Assembly (NCBI RefSeq): GCF_013373795.3
Contig: NZ_CP088022.1
Span: forward strand, 4,526,001 to 4,590,000
Length of the DNA: 64,000 bases
Direction of reading: 5' to 3'
Source of the DNA: Bradyrhizobium quebecense
GTDB taxonomy: Bacteria > Pseudomonadota > Alphaproteobacteria > Rhizobiales > Xanthobacteraceae
The position numbers and the translations under genes were made by a program. The notes below the pieces were generated by a model. It did no database searches. It saw nothing but the letters and a program-made list of their open reading frames with translations, and was not told the origin of the DNA. Below, in pieces: positions 9,438-18,439 of this stretch. Within the stretch, counting starts at the first letter, position 1. Each line of letters starts with the position of its first letter.

Positions 9438-9971
9438 TCAGACAACGCCAGCAAAACCCAAGAGAGCTCCGGCAAGCAACATCCATAAGGGATTGGTCCG
9501 TGTCGCAAAGGCAAGCGCGGCTGCGACAATGGTGATCAGGACCGCGATCCAACTTTGGTCTGATGTCTGCGCCACGATCAGGCCGGAGGCGGCCATCAAG
9601 CCGATCGACAGCGGAACCAATGCGGCCTGAATGATCGCCGGCCAGCGCGCGTCGCGCGAGCGATCGAGGAAACGGCTCACATAATAGGCGAGCAGCGCGG
9701 TCGGTCCGCACATCGCCAGCGTCGCGGCCAATGCCCCGCCGACGCCTGCGACAGAATAGCCTATCAGCGTCACGATCAGCACGTTCGGTCCCGGCGAGAG
9801 CTGCGAGATCGCGAACACGTCGGCGAACTGCTTGTCGGTCAGCCAGTGATGCACGTCGACAGCGGCGCGGTGCATTTCGGGGATCGCCGAATTGGCCCCG
9901 CCGACCGCAAACAGCGACATCAGGCCGAAGGTCCAGACCAGCGCTGCGATCGGGCTGGACTCCGAATTCAT
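9438..9971 (-). CDS. short-chain chromate/anion transporter (ChrA half), second of pair
   Basis: The 177-residue membrane protein is one ChrA half domain. It contains the LMSLFAVGGANSAIPEMHR segment and the FAISQLSPGPNVL motif, the equivalent of the PGP motif of chromate transporters, and about five to six hydrophobic segments. It overlaps the upstream half by four bases (ATGA). The two halves are separate, coupled genes and together equal one long ChrA. The family exports chromate but also may carry other oxyanions; the real substrate is unknown. Confidence 0.88.
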   Translation of the reverse strand: MNSESSPIAALVWTFGLMSLFAVGGANSAIPEMHRAAVDVHHWLTDKQFADVFAISQLSPGPNVLIVTLIGYSVAGVGGALAATLAMCGPTALLAYYVSRFLDRSRDARWPAIIQAALVPLSIGLMAASGLIVAQTSDQSWIAVLITIVAAALAFATRTNPLWMLLAGALLGFAGVV

Positions 9972-10579
9972 GCCTTCACCATGCGGCGCGCCAGGACCGT
10001 CGTTGCAATGCTGAGCGGGATCGCCACCAGCAGCACGATCTGGAGCGGCCATCGGATCAGACCGATCGCGACGAAAACCGCGGACAGAATGGCGAGGCCT
10101 GTGACATCGCGCCGCTTCAACAGCGGCATCATCATCTTGAGGACGACGGCGAACAGCAGCCCGACCGCGGCACAGGCCACGCCGGCGAGTGTCCGGCGCA
10201 GGATGTCGATATCGCCGTAGCGGGCATAGAGTGCGGCAAGGACGGTCGCGATCACCATCGGCGGTCCGACCAGCCCGGCGAAGGCCGCAAGCCCGCCGGC
10301 GATGCCGCGAAAGCGCGAGCCGAATACAACCGACAGGTTGACGATGTTCGGACCTGGCAGGAAATGGCACAGCGCGAAGGTCTCGTTGAACTCCTCCGCC
10401 GTCATCCAGCGGTGCTGCTCGACGATCGACCGCCGGGCCCAGACCAGGACCCCGCCAAAGCCGGCCAGCGACATCTTGGCAAAGGCCAGGAACAGCTCGA
10501 GCAGGCCGGGCTGGAGGGGCGGAGACGGTACGGAGGCATCCGGCGCCGGGGCGGCAGCCGGCGGGGATTCCGGGGGCAT
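9968..10579 (-). CDS. short-chain chromate/anion transporter (ChrA half), first of pair
   Basis: The 203-residue ChrA half has a Pro/Ala-rich leader of about 28 residues, then AKMSLAGFGGVLVWARR and the FALCHFLPGPNIVNLS motif. Four to six membrane segments follow. No good ribosome binding site is visible before the ATG, and a TTG two codons upstream is also in frame. It is coupled to the second half by an ATGA overlap, which suggests an obligate heterodimer of antiparallel subunits. Confidence 0.87.
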   Translation of the reverse strand: MPPESPPAAAPAPDASVPSPPLQPGLLELFLAFAKMSLAGFGGVLVWARRSIVEQHRWMTAEEFNETFALCHFLPGPNIVNLSVVFGSRFRGIAGGLAAFAGLVGPPMVIATVLAALYARYGDIDILRRTLAGVACAAVGLLFAVVLKMMMPLLKRRDVTGLAILSAVFVAIGLIRWPLQIVLLVAIPLSIATTVLARRMVKA

Positions 10580-10712
10580 GGGCAAAATCTAGAACGGCGC
10601 CAGGACAGTGCCAAGACACAGCGCCAAGACGCCGCCAACCCAAATCGGCGGGTTTTCACACCTGAACAAGCCTGAATCGGCTCTATTTTTCTCCGTCCGT
10701 GCCGCCTATATT

Positions 10713-11044
10713 GGGGGTGCCGGTTCGCCGGCTATGGAAATAAATGACCGTCGCAATAAACCATTCGGACCCGGGGGCGGTACCCGGCGCCTCCACCAAA
10801 ACCCATCCCGAGCCCCTTGCTTCGGTGGCTTTTGGCGGGGGCGAAATAGGATCGACGAGGGCGTAAAGGGCGTGTTTTTTCTCGGTATGGTTCCGCCGTT
10901 ATCGGGCTAATGCAATAGTTGCCAACGACAACTTTGCTCCGGTTGCTCAGGCTGCGTAACGCAGTTTGAAAGACCATCTTAAAGTCCTAACGGGTTAAGC
11001 TCCGTTAGGCGGGGTTCGGAGGCACCTGGCAACAGAAGCCTCCA
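10713..11044 (+). ncRNA. ssrA: permuted two-piece tmRNA (ssrA)
   Basis: tmRNA rescues stalled ribosomes and tags the unfinished protein for proteolysis. The gene is circularly permuted as in other alphaproteobacteria. The acceptor piece comes first: its T-arm region and 3' strand CGCCTCC-A-CCA end at 10798. After a 38-base spacer the coding piece starts at 10837 with GGGGGCG, which pairs with CGCCTCC over 7 bp including the usual G-U. The tag frame at 10921-10959 reads ANDNFAPVAQAA followed by TAA. Hairpins CCTAACGG/CCGTTAGG (10986-11009) and GGAGGC/GCCTCC (11018-11043) close the coding piece. The 5' end of the acceptor piece is approximate; TATATT at 10707-10712 may be the -10 box. Confidence 0.93.
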
Positions 11045-11189
11045 CTTTATTTTCCGATCGGGCGTCCGCCCGCATTTTCCGCTGCCAGCCCTGCTGATTT
11101 CCACGTCCCGGCGGAGTAGCATGGCCAAAAGGGCGAGTCGGACGGGTCCGGCGGTGCCTTGCCGGCATTTTCGAAGCGACAGGAATACG

Positions 11190-11711
11190 ATGGCGACCGA
11201 TCACATCCGATATGACGTGCTGGCGCGCGACGCGCTGCGCGGGGTGCTGCGCCGGGTCTTGTCCGACGCCGCCGAACATGGCCTGCCGGGTGAGCACCAT
11301 TTCTACATCACCTTCCTCTCGCACGGCGACGGCGTGAAGCTGTCGCCGCGGCTGCTCGCGCAGTATCCGGAGGAGATGACCATCATCCTGCAGCACCAGT
11401 TCTGGGATCTGGTGGTGACCGAGGACCGGTTCGAGGTCGGCCTGTCGTTCGGCGGGATTCCCGAGCGGCTGAACGTGCCGTTCGCCGCGGTGACCCGCTT
11501 CCTCGATCCGTCCGCACCGTTCGATCTGCGGTTCGACGTCTCGGAGGCATTGTCCGAGGAGGCCCCGCCCGCGACGGCAGCGGCCTCTCCCCTTCCCGCA
11601 CCGGCCGCCCGGGCGGCAGTCGAGCCCGAGACGGCCGAGACCGAGCAGGAGCCTGCGAAGCCCAGCGAAGGCGCCGAGGTCGTGCGGCTGGACCGCTTCC
11701 GCAAGAAATAA
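11190..11711 (+). CDS. sspB: SspB-alpha, ClpXP adaptor for ssrA-tagged proteins
   Basis: The 173-residue protein is the alphaproteobacterial SspB (DUF1321) type. It tethers ssrA-tagged substrates to the ClpXP protease. The N-terminal 110 residues hold the substrate-binding fold (HFYITFLSHGDGVKL, EMTIILQHQFWDL, FGGIPERLNVPF). An Ala/Pro/Glu-rich linker follows and the extreme C-terminus EVVRLDRFRKK is the ClpX-docking tail. I start at 11190, where the conserved MATDHIRYD begins. The gene stands directly downstream of the tmRNA that makes the tags it recognises. Confidence 0.93.
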   Translation: MATDHIRYDVLARDALRGVLRRVLSDAAEHGLPGEHHFYITFLSHGDGVKLSPRLLAQYPEEMTIILQHQFWDLVVTEDRFEVGLSFGGIPERLNVPFAAVTRFLDPSAPFDLRFDVSEALSEEAPPATAAASPLPAPAARAAVEPETAETEQEPAKPSEGAEVVRLDRFRKK

Positions 11712-11756
11712 TCTAAACACCGATCGATCCTCGAGCTTGTAGGATGCATCCGAGGG

Positions 11757-11781
11757 CCGGGATGACAGATCGTCATCCCGG
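11757..11781 (+). terminator. GC-rich hairpin after sspB, REP-like
   Basis: CCGGGATGAC pairs perfectly with GTCATCCCGG over a five-base loop, 46 bases after the sspB stop. No strong T tract follows, so it may be a REP-type repeat rather than a true terminator. Confidence 0.5.
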
Positions 11782-11887
11782 ACTATCTTCTGCATGAACG
11801 TGCTTCCGCGCGGACGCTGTCGCGTTGCCGCGACGAAAAGCTGGCGCACCGCCGGATCACGTTCTGATGACGCAACGGAGAGCATCC

Positions 11888-13303
11888 ATGGCTCAATCGA
11901 CGACACCATCCAACGCCGCCACCCGTAGCGAGACCGACAGCTTCGGTCCGATCGACGTCGCCGCCGATCGCTACTGGGGCGCGCAGACCGAGCGCTCGCG
12001 GCAGAATTTCAAGATCGGCCACGACCGGATGCCGATCGCGATCATTCACGCACTCGCCATCGTCAAGCTCGCCGCAGCTGAAACCAATCGCGAACTCGGC
12101 CAGCTCGATGCACGCCGCGCTGACGCCATCATCAGCGCCGCCAGGGAAGTGATCGAGGGCAAGCTCGACGATCATTTTCCGCTGGTCGTCTGGCAGACCG
12201 GCTCGGGCACGCAAACCAACATGAACGTGAACGAGGTGATCGCAAACCGCGCCAACCAGATGCTCGGCGGCGAGCTCGGCGCCAAGCAGCCGATCCATCC
12301 GAATGATCACGTCAACATGAGCCAGTCGTCGAACGACTCGTTTCCGACTGCGATGCATATCGCTGCGGCGGACCGCATCATCGCCGACCTGATCCCTGCC
12401 CTTACCGAGCTGCATCGGGCGCTGCACCAGAAGCAGGAAGCGTTTGCCAAGATCGTGAAGATCGGACGCACGCATACCCAGGACGCGACACCGCTGACGC
12501 TCGGCCAGGAATTCTCCGGCTACGCCGCGCAGGTCGAGAGCGGCATCGCGCGGCTGCACTCGGCGGTGAAGGAGTTGTTCCCGCTGGCGCAAGGGGGCAC
12601 TGCTGTTGGCACCGGCCTCAACTCGAAGCCGGAATTCGCCAACGCCTTCGCCAGGCATGTCGCCGAGATTACCAAGCTGCCGTTCACCAGTGCGGCCAAC
12701 AAGTTCGAGGCGCTGGCTTCCAACGACGCCTATGTGCTGGTGCACGGCGCGATCAATTCGGTGGCGACCGGCCTGTTCAAGATCGCCAACGATATCCGTT
12801 TCCTCGGCTCGGGCCCGCGCTCGGGCCTCGGCGAGCTGGTGCTGCCCGAGAACGAGCCGGGCTCGTCGATCATGCCGGGCAAGGTCAATCCGACCCAGTG
12901 CGAGGCCATGACCATGGTCTGCTGCCAGGTGTTCGGCAATCAGACCACGATCACCGTCGCCGGCAGCCAAGGCCATTTCGAGCTCAACGTGTACAAGCCC
13001 GTGTTGGCATATTGTATGATAAATTCCATTCAGTTGCTGTCTGACGTTGTCCGCTCATTTACTGAGCATTGCGTTGTCGGAATACGCGCCGACGAAAAGC
13101 GCATCAACGAGCTGATGCAGCGCTCGCTGATGCTGGTGACGGCGCTCGCGCCGAAGATCGGTTACGACAACGCAGCCAAGGTTGCGAAGTCGGCGCACGC
13201 ACGCGGAACGACGTTGAAGGAAGAGGCTTTGCGGCTCGGATTCGTAACTGCCGACGAATTTGATCGCCTCGTGCAGCCGGACAAAATGACACACCCCGGC
13301 TGA
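11888..13303 (+). CDS. fumC: class II fumarate hydratase
   Basis: FumC (471 residues) hydrates fumarate to L-malate in the citric acid cycle without an iron-sulfur cluster. The superfamily signature [11 protein letters not shown] is at 325-335, and the active-site segments [10 protein letters not shown] and [10 protein letters not shown] are intact. The ATG at 11888 has GGAGAG in front and gives the usual length; an in-frame ATG 21 bases upstream is less likely. An oddity is a stretch of about 85 bases (13003-13085) whose codons (TTG, TGT, ATA, TCT, GTT, TTT, ACT) are unlike the rest of this GC-rich gene, although the protein sequence there is normal. Confidence 0.96.
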   Translation: MAQSTTPSNAATRSETDSFGPIDVAADRYWGAQTERSRQNFKIGHDRMPIAIIHALAIVKLAAAETNRELGQLDARRADAIISAAREVIEGKLDDHFPLVVWQTGSGTQTNMNVNEVIANRANQMLGGELGAKQPIHPNDHVNMSQSSNDSFPTAMHIAAADRIIADLIPALTELHRALHQKQEAFAKIVKIGRTHTQDATPLTLGQEFSGYAAQVESGIARLHSAVKELFPLAQGGTAVGTGLNSKPEFANAFARHVAEITKLPFTSAANKFEALASNDAYVLVHGAINSVATGLFKIANDIRFLGSGPRSGLGELVLPENEPGSSIMPGKVNPTQCEAMTMVCCQVFGNQTTITVAGSQGHFELNVYKPVLAYCMINSIQLLSDVVRSFTEHCVVGIRADEKRINELMQRSLMLVTALAPKIGYDNAAKVAKSAHARGTTLKEEALRLGFVTADEFDRLVQPDKMTHPG

Positions 13304-13450
13304 AGCGAAGCGCGCAATGTCCGGATAATTACGGTCAGCGCGCGTGATATAATTATGGATCATAACGCCTAAAGGCTAAGGCTGTTTGCCTATCAGCTCT
13401 GCGCTGGCGCATGGTACAGACGTCTAGTTTTCGCAGAGCGAGACGGATTC

Positions 13451-13474
13451 TTTGATGCTATCACAAGCATCAAA
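13451..13474. promoter_or_regulatory. inverted repeat upstream of the DUF4169 / RHH operon
   Basis: TTTGATGCT-ATCACA-AGCATCAAA is a perfect 9-bp inverted repeat in the otherwise AT-richer 275-base gap between fumC and the DUF4169 gene. It could be an operator, possibly for the ribbon-helix-helix protein encoded downstream, or a weak fumC terminator. I saw nothing else definable in the gap. Confidence 0.4.
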
Positions 13475-13578
13475 TGGGGATTCGGGATGGATATCGAGCC
13501 GGGCGCTTTGCGCGATCGCTCTTGCTTTCGTCACGATGCATCACCAATTCCGCTCTGGGGACGATGAGGACGACGAGC

Positions 13579-13767
13579 ATGGGCGACGTGGTCAACCTGA
13601 AACGATTCAAGAAGCGCGGTGAGCGCGAACAAGCAGCAAAGCAGGCCGAAGCCAATCGTGCGCTATTCGGTCGCACCAAGTCCGAACGAGCGCGTGACGA
13701 ATTTCTCGGCGAGCGCAGTACGCGCGTGCTCGATCAGCACCGCATCGAAAGTGGTGACGCATCATGA
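13579..13767 (+). CDS. DUF4169 family small basic protein
   Basis: The 62-residue protein begins with GDVVNLKRFKKRGER and is rich in Lys, Arg, Glu and Ala. This matches the alphaproteobacterial DUF4169 family of unknown function. It is likely one long charged helix with no membrane segment. I start at 13579 because the conserved MGDVVNLK begins there with GAGGA upstream; in-frame codons further up add a stretch unlike the family. It overlaps the next gene by four bases and is therefore coupled to the ribbon-helix-helix protein. Confidence 0.8.
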   Translation: MGDVVNLKRFKKRGEREQAAKQAEANRALFGRTKSERARDEFLGERSTRVLDQHRIESGDAS

Positions 13768-14039
13768 AGTCTCCCGTCGTCAAGCGGTCGATCGTCGTCG
13801 CCGGTCACAAGACCAGCGTCAGCCTCGAAGAAGCCTTCTGGAACGGCATGAAGGAGATTTCCGGTCTGCGGAACATGACGCTGTCGGAGTTGGTCGGCGA
13901 GATCGACAACAACCGTCAGCAGGGCAATCTGTCCTCCGCGATCCGGCTTTTCGTGCTCGACTACTTCCGTTCGCGCGCCACCCCGGCCGTGCCGACGGAT
14001 GTCAGGCCGCAACAGGTCGACACGCGCCAGCAGGCCTGA
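13764..14039 (+). CDS. ribbon-helix-helix domain protein (RHH_4 type)
   Basis: The 91-residue protein carries a ribbon-helix-helix fold. A basic strand (VVKRSIVVAGHKTSVSLE) is followed by helices EEAFWNGMKEISGLRN and TLSELVGEIDNNR, and the C-terminal part SSAIRLFVLDYFRSR is conserved in the family. Such proteins usually bind DNA as dimers; the target is unknown. It is translationally coupled to the DUF4169 gene, a pairing that also follows fumC in related genomes to my knowledge. Confidence 0.82.
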   Translation: MKSPVVKRSIVVAGHKTSVSLEEAFWNGMKEISGLRNMTLSELVGEIDNNRQQGNLSSAIRLFVLDYFRSRATPAVPTDVRPQQVDTRQQA

Positions 14040-14094
14040 TGGCCTTGCCGACCGTCGCTTCAGCAGACGGTCGTTCCCCCGCGTGGACTTCAGC

Positions 14095-14448
14095 ATGAAG
14101 GTCAATCGCATCGTCGCGAACGTTGCCGCATCAGATGTCGCGGCAGCGCAGTCGTTCTATCGCAATATCCTCGGCCTCGAGCCGCTGATGGATTTCGGTT
14201 GGGTTGCGACTTACGGTTCATCCGAAACGATGCAGGTTCAAATCAGCTTCGCCTCCGAAGGCGGCTCCGGCACGCCGGTGCCCGATCTCTCGATCGAGGT
14301 CGACGATCTCGACGAAGCGCTGCACCGGATGCAGGGCGCCGGCATCGCGATCGAATACGGACCGGCGGACGAGCCATGGGGCGTGCGGCGCTTTTTCGTC
14401 CGCGATCCGTTCGGCCGGCTGATCAATATTCTCCAGCACCGATCGTAA
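14095..14448 (+). CDS. glyoxalase/VOC superfamily protein
   Basis: The 117-residue protein has the beta-alpha-beta-beta-beta pattern of the vicinal oxygen chelate superfamily: VNRIVANVAASDVAAAQSFY at the start and FFVRDPFGRLINILQH at the end. This subgroup includes bleomycin-resistance-like and dioxygenase-like proteins. No substrate can be assigned, and the expected metal ligands are not all evident. The start is the ATG at 14095 with only a weak GTGGA site; it lies 55 bases after the ribbon-helix-helix gene. Confidence 0.8.
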   Translation: MKVNRIVANVAASDVAAAQSFYRNILGLEPLMDFGWVATYGSSETMQVQISFASEGGSGTPVPDLSIEVDDLDEALHRMQGAGIAIEYGPADEPWGVRRFFVRDPFGRLINILQHRS

Positions 14449-14449
14449 G

Positions 14450-14520
14450 CTCTGGATTCCTGTTCCGACGGGTTTTCGCCACGCGAACCGGTCCCCACTT
14501 CGCTTGGACGCGCTTTCTAG
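14450..14520. repeat. dispersed repeat, family B, copy 1
   Basis: The core GCGAACCGG-N5-CACTTCGCT plus a following GCGCT is shared with a second copy at 58863-58929. It lies between the VOC gene and the stop codon of the AsmA-like gene and overlaps that stop. I recognise the core as a frequent Bradyrhizobium intergenic element. Confidence 0.7.
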
Positions 14521-17500
14521 TTCTGCATTGCCGGCCGCGGCGGCGGATTGGCGACCTGCGGCGTCAGCGACAGCGGCGGCCGCAGCGGCCTCGACCTGGC
14601 CGCGCCGGGCACTGGCTTGACCTCGATCGGCGGCGGCAGCGGTGCCAGCTGCGGCTGGCTCGCAACCGGCGCAGGCGGCGCAATGGCGACCGGCGGGACG
14701 ATCGGCGGCCGCGGCGCAACGATCTTCGGCTTCGCCGGCACGCGGCGCAGATCAGGGCCGGGCACCGGCAAGTTGGCAGAAGGCACTCCCGCCGAATTTG
14801 GATTGGACGCATCCGGCGCCGGTGCGGCGGGCGGCGGAAGGGCCGCCGGGGTCGGAGGCGGCACCGGTTCGCCCCGCTCGATCGCGTCGAGCCGCTTGGT
14901 CTCCCGGTCGATCGCGCGCACCGCCAGCCACGACGACAACGCTGCAATGTCGATGCTGTGCGACAATCCGTCGGGTGTGCCCACCGCAAGCAGCTGGATT
15001 TCCGGGCGGCTGGTGGCGGTGCCGATCTGCGTCGATGTCAGCGCGGTGCGGATGTCGGCCTGGTCGGCCGGAATGTCGTAGCCGCCGGACACGATGATGT
15101 TGGCACCGCTCGCCGCGAGCGTGGTGGTGCCGATCCGGATCCGGCCGTCGCGGATGTTGAAGGGAATTTGCGCGGAAGCGACCGACAGCCCGCCGGCTGC
15201 GAGCGCCGGTTCGACGATCTGCCTCAGCCGCGCGTCGTCGGTCGCCTGCCCGGAATCGCTGGCGCGGATCGCAACGTCGAACGCGCGCGGATCGAGGCCC
15301 GGAAGGTTCAGCCCCTCCAGCGTCACGGCGCCGCTGCCGGACAGCGCACCGATCAGCGCCGCGGCGCTGCGGCCCTGCGTCAACAACGTCATCTGCATCG
15401 AAGTGCGTGCCTTGGGCATCGCGAGACTGCGGTAGCGCAAGGCCGAACCGTCGACGCCCGAAAGCTGCACATTTGCATTCAAGGCGAGTCCATTGACGCC
15501 CTGCCGCGCATCGATGGAGGCGATCGCCTCGCCGCCACCGATCTTGCCCTTGACGCCGTCGAAGGTCAGCGACTGCCCATCCGACCTGATGGTGCCGCTG
15601 AACGGCTGCAGCTCGGCGCCGCCCGGCAGCAGACCGTGCAGCGCTTCGAACGTGACCTTGCCGCGCCAGGCGCTTGTCAGTCCCTGGCCGAGCGGCTCCG
15701 TCGCATCGTGACCGGCCGCGCCGATCGCTGCCGCGAAAATCGGTGCCAGCGTGATCTGATCGAGGCCGACTTCGCCGTCGATGCTCTTCTGATCGGCGAG
15801 CGTCAGCGCCAGCCGGCCGCGCAGCCGCGAACCGGCGACAATGCTGTCGAGATCGTCGAAGGTCAGCCTGTCACCCGCAAGCGTGACCCGCGACGACAGG
15901 CGGATGTTTGCCGCCGGATCGGATGATTTCAGATTGAGCAGCGGACTGATGTCGGCGCTGCGGACACGGAGGCTGACGTTCGATTTGCTCTCCCCGGCCC
16001 CATCCTTCGACCACGGCTCCGCGGTCCCTTCCGCATCCGCGTCGAGCCCGGCGCCCCAAAGCCTCGCCTTCAGCCGCAACGGCGCGTGCCACGCGCCGCT
16101 CGCGGTGCCCTCGAACTGCGTCACCCCCGCACCGGCTGCCACCGCGCGGTCAAGCCCCAGCAGCGCCAGCAGCGCATTGCCCTCGCTGGCGGAGAATTTC
16201 GCTTCGGCCGTCACGTCGCTGTTGCGAAGTGCGTCGAAATCCAGCGCGCGGATCGCAGCCAGCGACGGCGTCGCCGAGATCACCGTATTGCCCTTGAGTT
16301 GCGGCGTGTCGAGATCGACCGTCGCGCGCGCGCTGACGCGATCGGCGGCCTTGCCCTTGCCGAGGTCGAGCGCGAGCCTGGCACGGACCGGACCGGCATC
16401 CGCGCGCAGCACGCCGAGCCGCGCGGCAAGCGCCGGCGCGAACGGCTGAACCATAGCCGTCAGCCGGCCAAGCGACGCGGCGGTCGCATCGACGGCGAGC
16501 TTGCCGGTCGAATTGGCGCGATCGAAATTGCCGCTGCCATCCAGCGTGACGTTGTCGGGCTGGCCGATCCTCACGCGCTCGAGCACGATGCTCTTCGGGC
16601 TGTAGGCGACCTTCGCGAGCAGCGGCCGCAATTCCTGCCCCGAAGAGATCGCGCGCCCGATATCGAGCGAAAGCTGCGCCTCGTCCGGCCATTCGGCTTG
16701 CGGGCCGGCCAGCGAGCGGATGAAGGCTGTGGTCGCATCGAGATCGAGCCGCTCCGCCTTCAACTGCGCCTCGACCTTGGAGCCGCTGGTCGCCTCGCGA
16801 TGCGCGACCGCGACGCGGCCCTCGACCGCGCCGCCCTCGATCTCCGCCTTCATCGCGTCGATCGAAAAGCCTGATGGCGACACCGTGACGTCGCCGCGCA
16901 ACCGCAGCGGCTTCTGGCTGCGGTAAGCGATGTCGCTCCGCCCCTGCAGCCAGCTCATCAGCGTATCGGGGTCGGACGATTCGATATTGAGCGCGGTCTT
17001 GAAGCTGTTCGAGGTCCCGGCCTGCGCGCTGGCACCGCTCATCGAGACCCGCGTCGATCCTGGTGCGCGAAACTCCAGCCGGCGCACGGTCCATGATTTC
17101 GCATCCGATTGCAGCTCCGCCGAGATGTCCTGCAACGGGCGGCCGCCGAGCATGATCTGCTCGGACGTGAGCTCCACCTGCGCCGGGATCGGGCTTTGCG
17201 GTAGGCCCGACAGCACCGCGCGCATCGCCGGCAGCACGCGCACCGGCTCGACATTGCCGTTGTTGCCATCCTTGGCGCTATCTTTAGCGGCGAACTTGTC
17301 GCCATCGAGCTGTCGTGCCGAAAGCGAGGCGCGCAGCAGCGGCGACGCGCCGAACTTGAGATCGCCATTTCCTGCGAGCTTCAGCGCGCGGTCCTCGCCG
17401 CCATAGCTCACCTCGACCTGGTCGAGACGCGCCGCCGAATAGTCCGATTTGATCTTGGCCGCGATCCGCCAGGGCGGCATATCGCTGCCGCCGCGCTGGC

Positions 17501-18227
17501 CAGGTGTGCCCGCCAGCGTCACGGCGCCCTCGAACCTCGGCGCGCGGGCCTCGAAGGTCAGGACACCGTCGAGATCGGCCGACAAAGGCCGCTGCCCGGG
17601 ATCGATGTTGAAGTGCAGGCGGGTGCCACTGCCGTCAGCGCTTTGCCCGGAGGAGATCCGAAACGGGTAGCGGTTGCCGTCGAACATGAAATTGCCGTCG
17701 CCGCGGATCGCGCCGGCAAGCGAGCGAACATCGCCGCTGAAGGCGATGTCGTTCAGCTCGAGCGTGCTGCGGCTTGCGGCGTCATGCAGTGTGATGCGGC
17801 CGGTCAGATTGAGACGGTCGATCGCCAGCGAAGCCAGGTTGAAGCTCCCGCTCGACGGCGACCAGTCGATCCGCCCCTTCGGATCGAGCCCGAGATCGAG
17901 GGACATGCCGTTGATGGTGAGTTCGTTGGCGCGCCACTCGCCGCGCATCAGCGAGCTCAGGCTGAGCTCGACCTCGAGATTGGTGGCCCGGACCTTGCCG
18001 CGGTCGTTGGCGCCGCCGACGGTGACATTTTTCAACCGCAGCGAGGGCGAAGGCAGCAGACGCGCGTCGAGATTGCCGGCGACACGAACCGGCATGCCGA
18101 TGATCTTGGACGCCTCCGTCTCGAACTGCGGCCTGAACTGGTTCCAGTCAACGAAATACGGACCGACCAGCGCGGCCACCAGCGCAAGAATGAAGGCGAT
18201 TGCCAGGCCGAGCAGCGTCGTCTGCAC
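14517..18227 (-). CDS. AsmA family outer-membrane assembly/lipid transport protein
   Basis: This very long protein (1236 residues) has one N-terminal membrane helix (about 6-25) followed by the AsmA signature VGPYFVDWNQFRPQFE and a long beta-rich periplasmic region. A second AsmA-like domain (AsmA_2) lies at roughly 830-1080. AsmA-like proteins are bridges thought to carry phospholipids between the two membranes. The last 110 residues are a Pro/Ala-rich low-complexity tail. I chose the GTG at 18227, which has AAAGGGAG at ideal spacing, over an upstream ATG that adds 17 unrelated residues. It is monocistronic. The stop codon is inside repeat family B. Confidence 0.9.
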   Translation of the reverse strand: MQTTLLGLAIAFILALVAALVGPYFVDWNQFRPQFETEASKIIGMPVRVAGNLDARLLPSPSLRLKNVTVGGANDRGKVRATNLEVELSLSSLMRGEWRANELTINGMSLDLGLDPKGRIDWSPSSGSFNLASLAIDRLNLTGRITLHDAASRSTLELNDIAFSGDVRSLAGAIRGDGNFMFDGNRYPFRISSGQSADGSGTRLHFNIDPGQRPLSADLDGVLTFEARAPRFEGAVTLAGTPGQRGGSDMPPWRIAAKIKSDYSAARLDQVEVSYGGEDRALKLAGNGDLKFGASPLLRASLSARQLDGDKFAAKDSAKDGNNGNVEPVRVLPAMRAVLSGLPQSPIPAQVELTSEQIMLGGRPLQDISAELQSDAKSWTVRRLEFRAPGSTRVSMSGASAQAGTSNSFKTALNIESSDPDTLMSWLQGRSDIAYRSQKPLRLRGDVTVSPSGFSIDAMKAEIEGGAVEGRVAVAHREATSGSKVEAQLKAERLDLDATTAFIRSLAGPQAEWPDEAQLSLDIGRAISSGQELRPLLAKVAYSPKSIVLERVRIGQPDNVTLDGSGNFDRANSTGKLAVDATAASLGRLTAMVQPFAPALAARLGVLRADAGPVRARLALDLGKGKAADRVSARATVDLDTPQLKGNTVISATPSLAAIRALDFDALRNSDVTAEAKFSASEGNALLALLGLDRAVAAGAGVTQFEGTASGAWHAPLRLKARLWGAGLDADAEGTAEPWSKDGAGESKSNVSLRVRSADISPLLNLKSSDPAANIRLSSRVTLAGDRLTFDDLDSIVAGSRLRGRLALTLADQKSIDGEVGLDQITLAPIFAAAIGAAGHDATEPLGQGLTSAWRGKVTFEALHGLLPGGAELQPFSGTIRSDGQSLTFDGVKGKIGGGEAIASIDARQGVNGLALNANVQLSGVDGSALRYRSLAMPKARTSMQMTLLTQGRSAAALIGALSGSGAVTLEGLNLPGLDPRAFDVAIRASDSGQATDDARLRQIVEPALAAGGLSVASAQIPFNIRDGRIRIGTTTLAASGANIIVSGGYDIPADQADIRTALTSTQIGTATSRPEIQLLAVGTPDGLSHSIDIAALSSWLAVRAIDRETKRLDAIERGEPVPPPTPAALPPPAAPAPDASNPNSAGVPSANLPVPGPDLRRVPAKPKIVAPRPPIVPPVAIAPPAPVASQPQLAPLPPPIEVKPVPGAARSRPLRPPLSLTPQVANPPPRPAMQN

Positions 18228-18405
18228 GGTGTCTCCCTTTGAGCCCGCTCCGCGGAGCTGAACCTTCGGCCGGAGCAACCCAAATATAGAGACAAGTATG
18301 GCGAAGTCACAGCGGCTTTACCGCTGCGATGTCAGGCGGATGACGGTTTTCCGCTCAAGCGTGCGTGCACGCCGGCCGTCACGGCAGGATTACCGCCCTG
18401 CCGCG

Positions 18406-18439
18406 CATCCCGGATGTCACCACATCCCGGATGTCACCA
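18406..18439. repeat. tandem 17-bp direct repeat at the P450 3' end
   Basis: CATCCCGGATGTCACCA occurs twice head to tail. The second copy contains the stop codon of the P450 gene. The unit resembles the GTCAYCCCGG arms of REP-like elements in this window. Confidence 0.75.

Noticed and set aside
9438..10579. The two ChrA halves as one frameshifted chrA gene
   Set aside because: Each half has its own start and full half-domain, and the ATGA overlap is typical of intended pairs of short ChrA proteins.
13474..13578. Longer N-terminus for the DUF4169 protein
   Set aside because: The extra 35 residues are not family-like, and GAGGA stands directly before the start at 13579.
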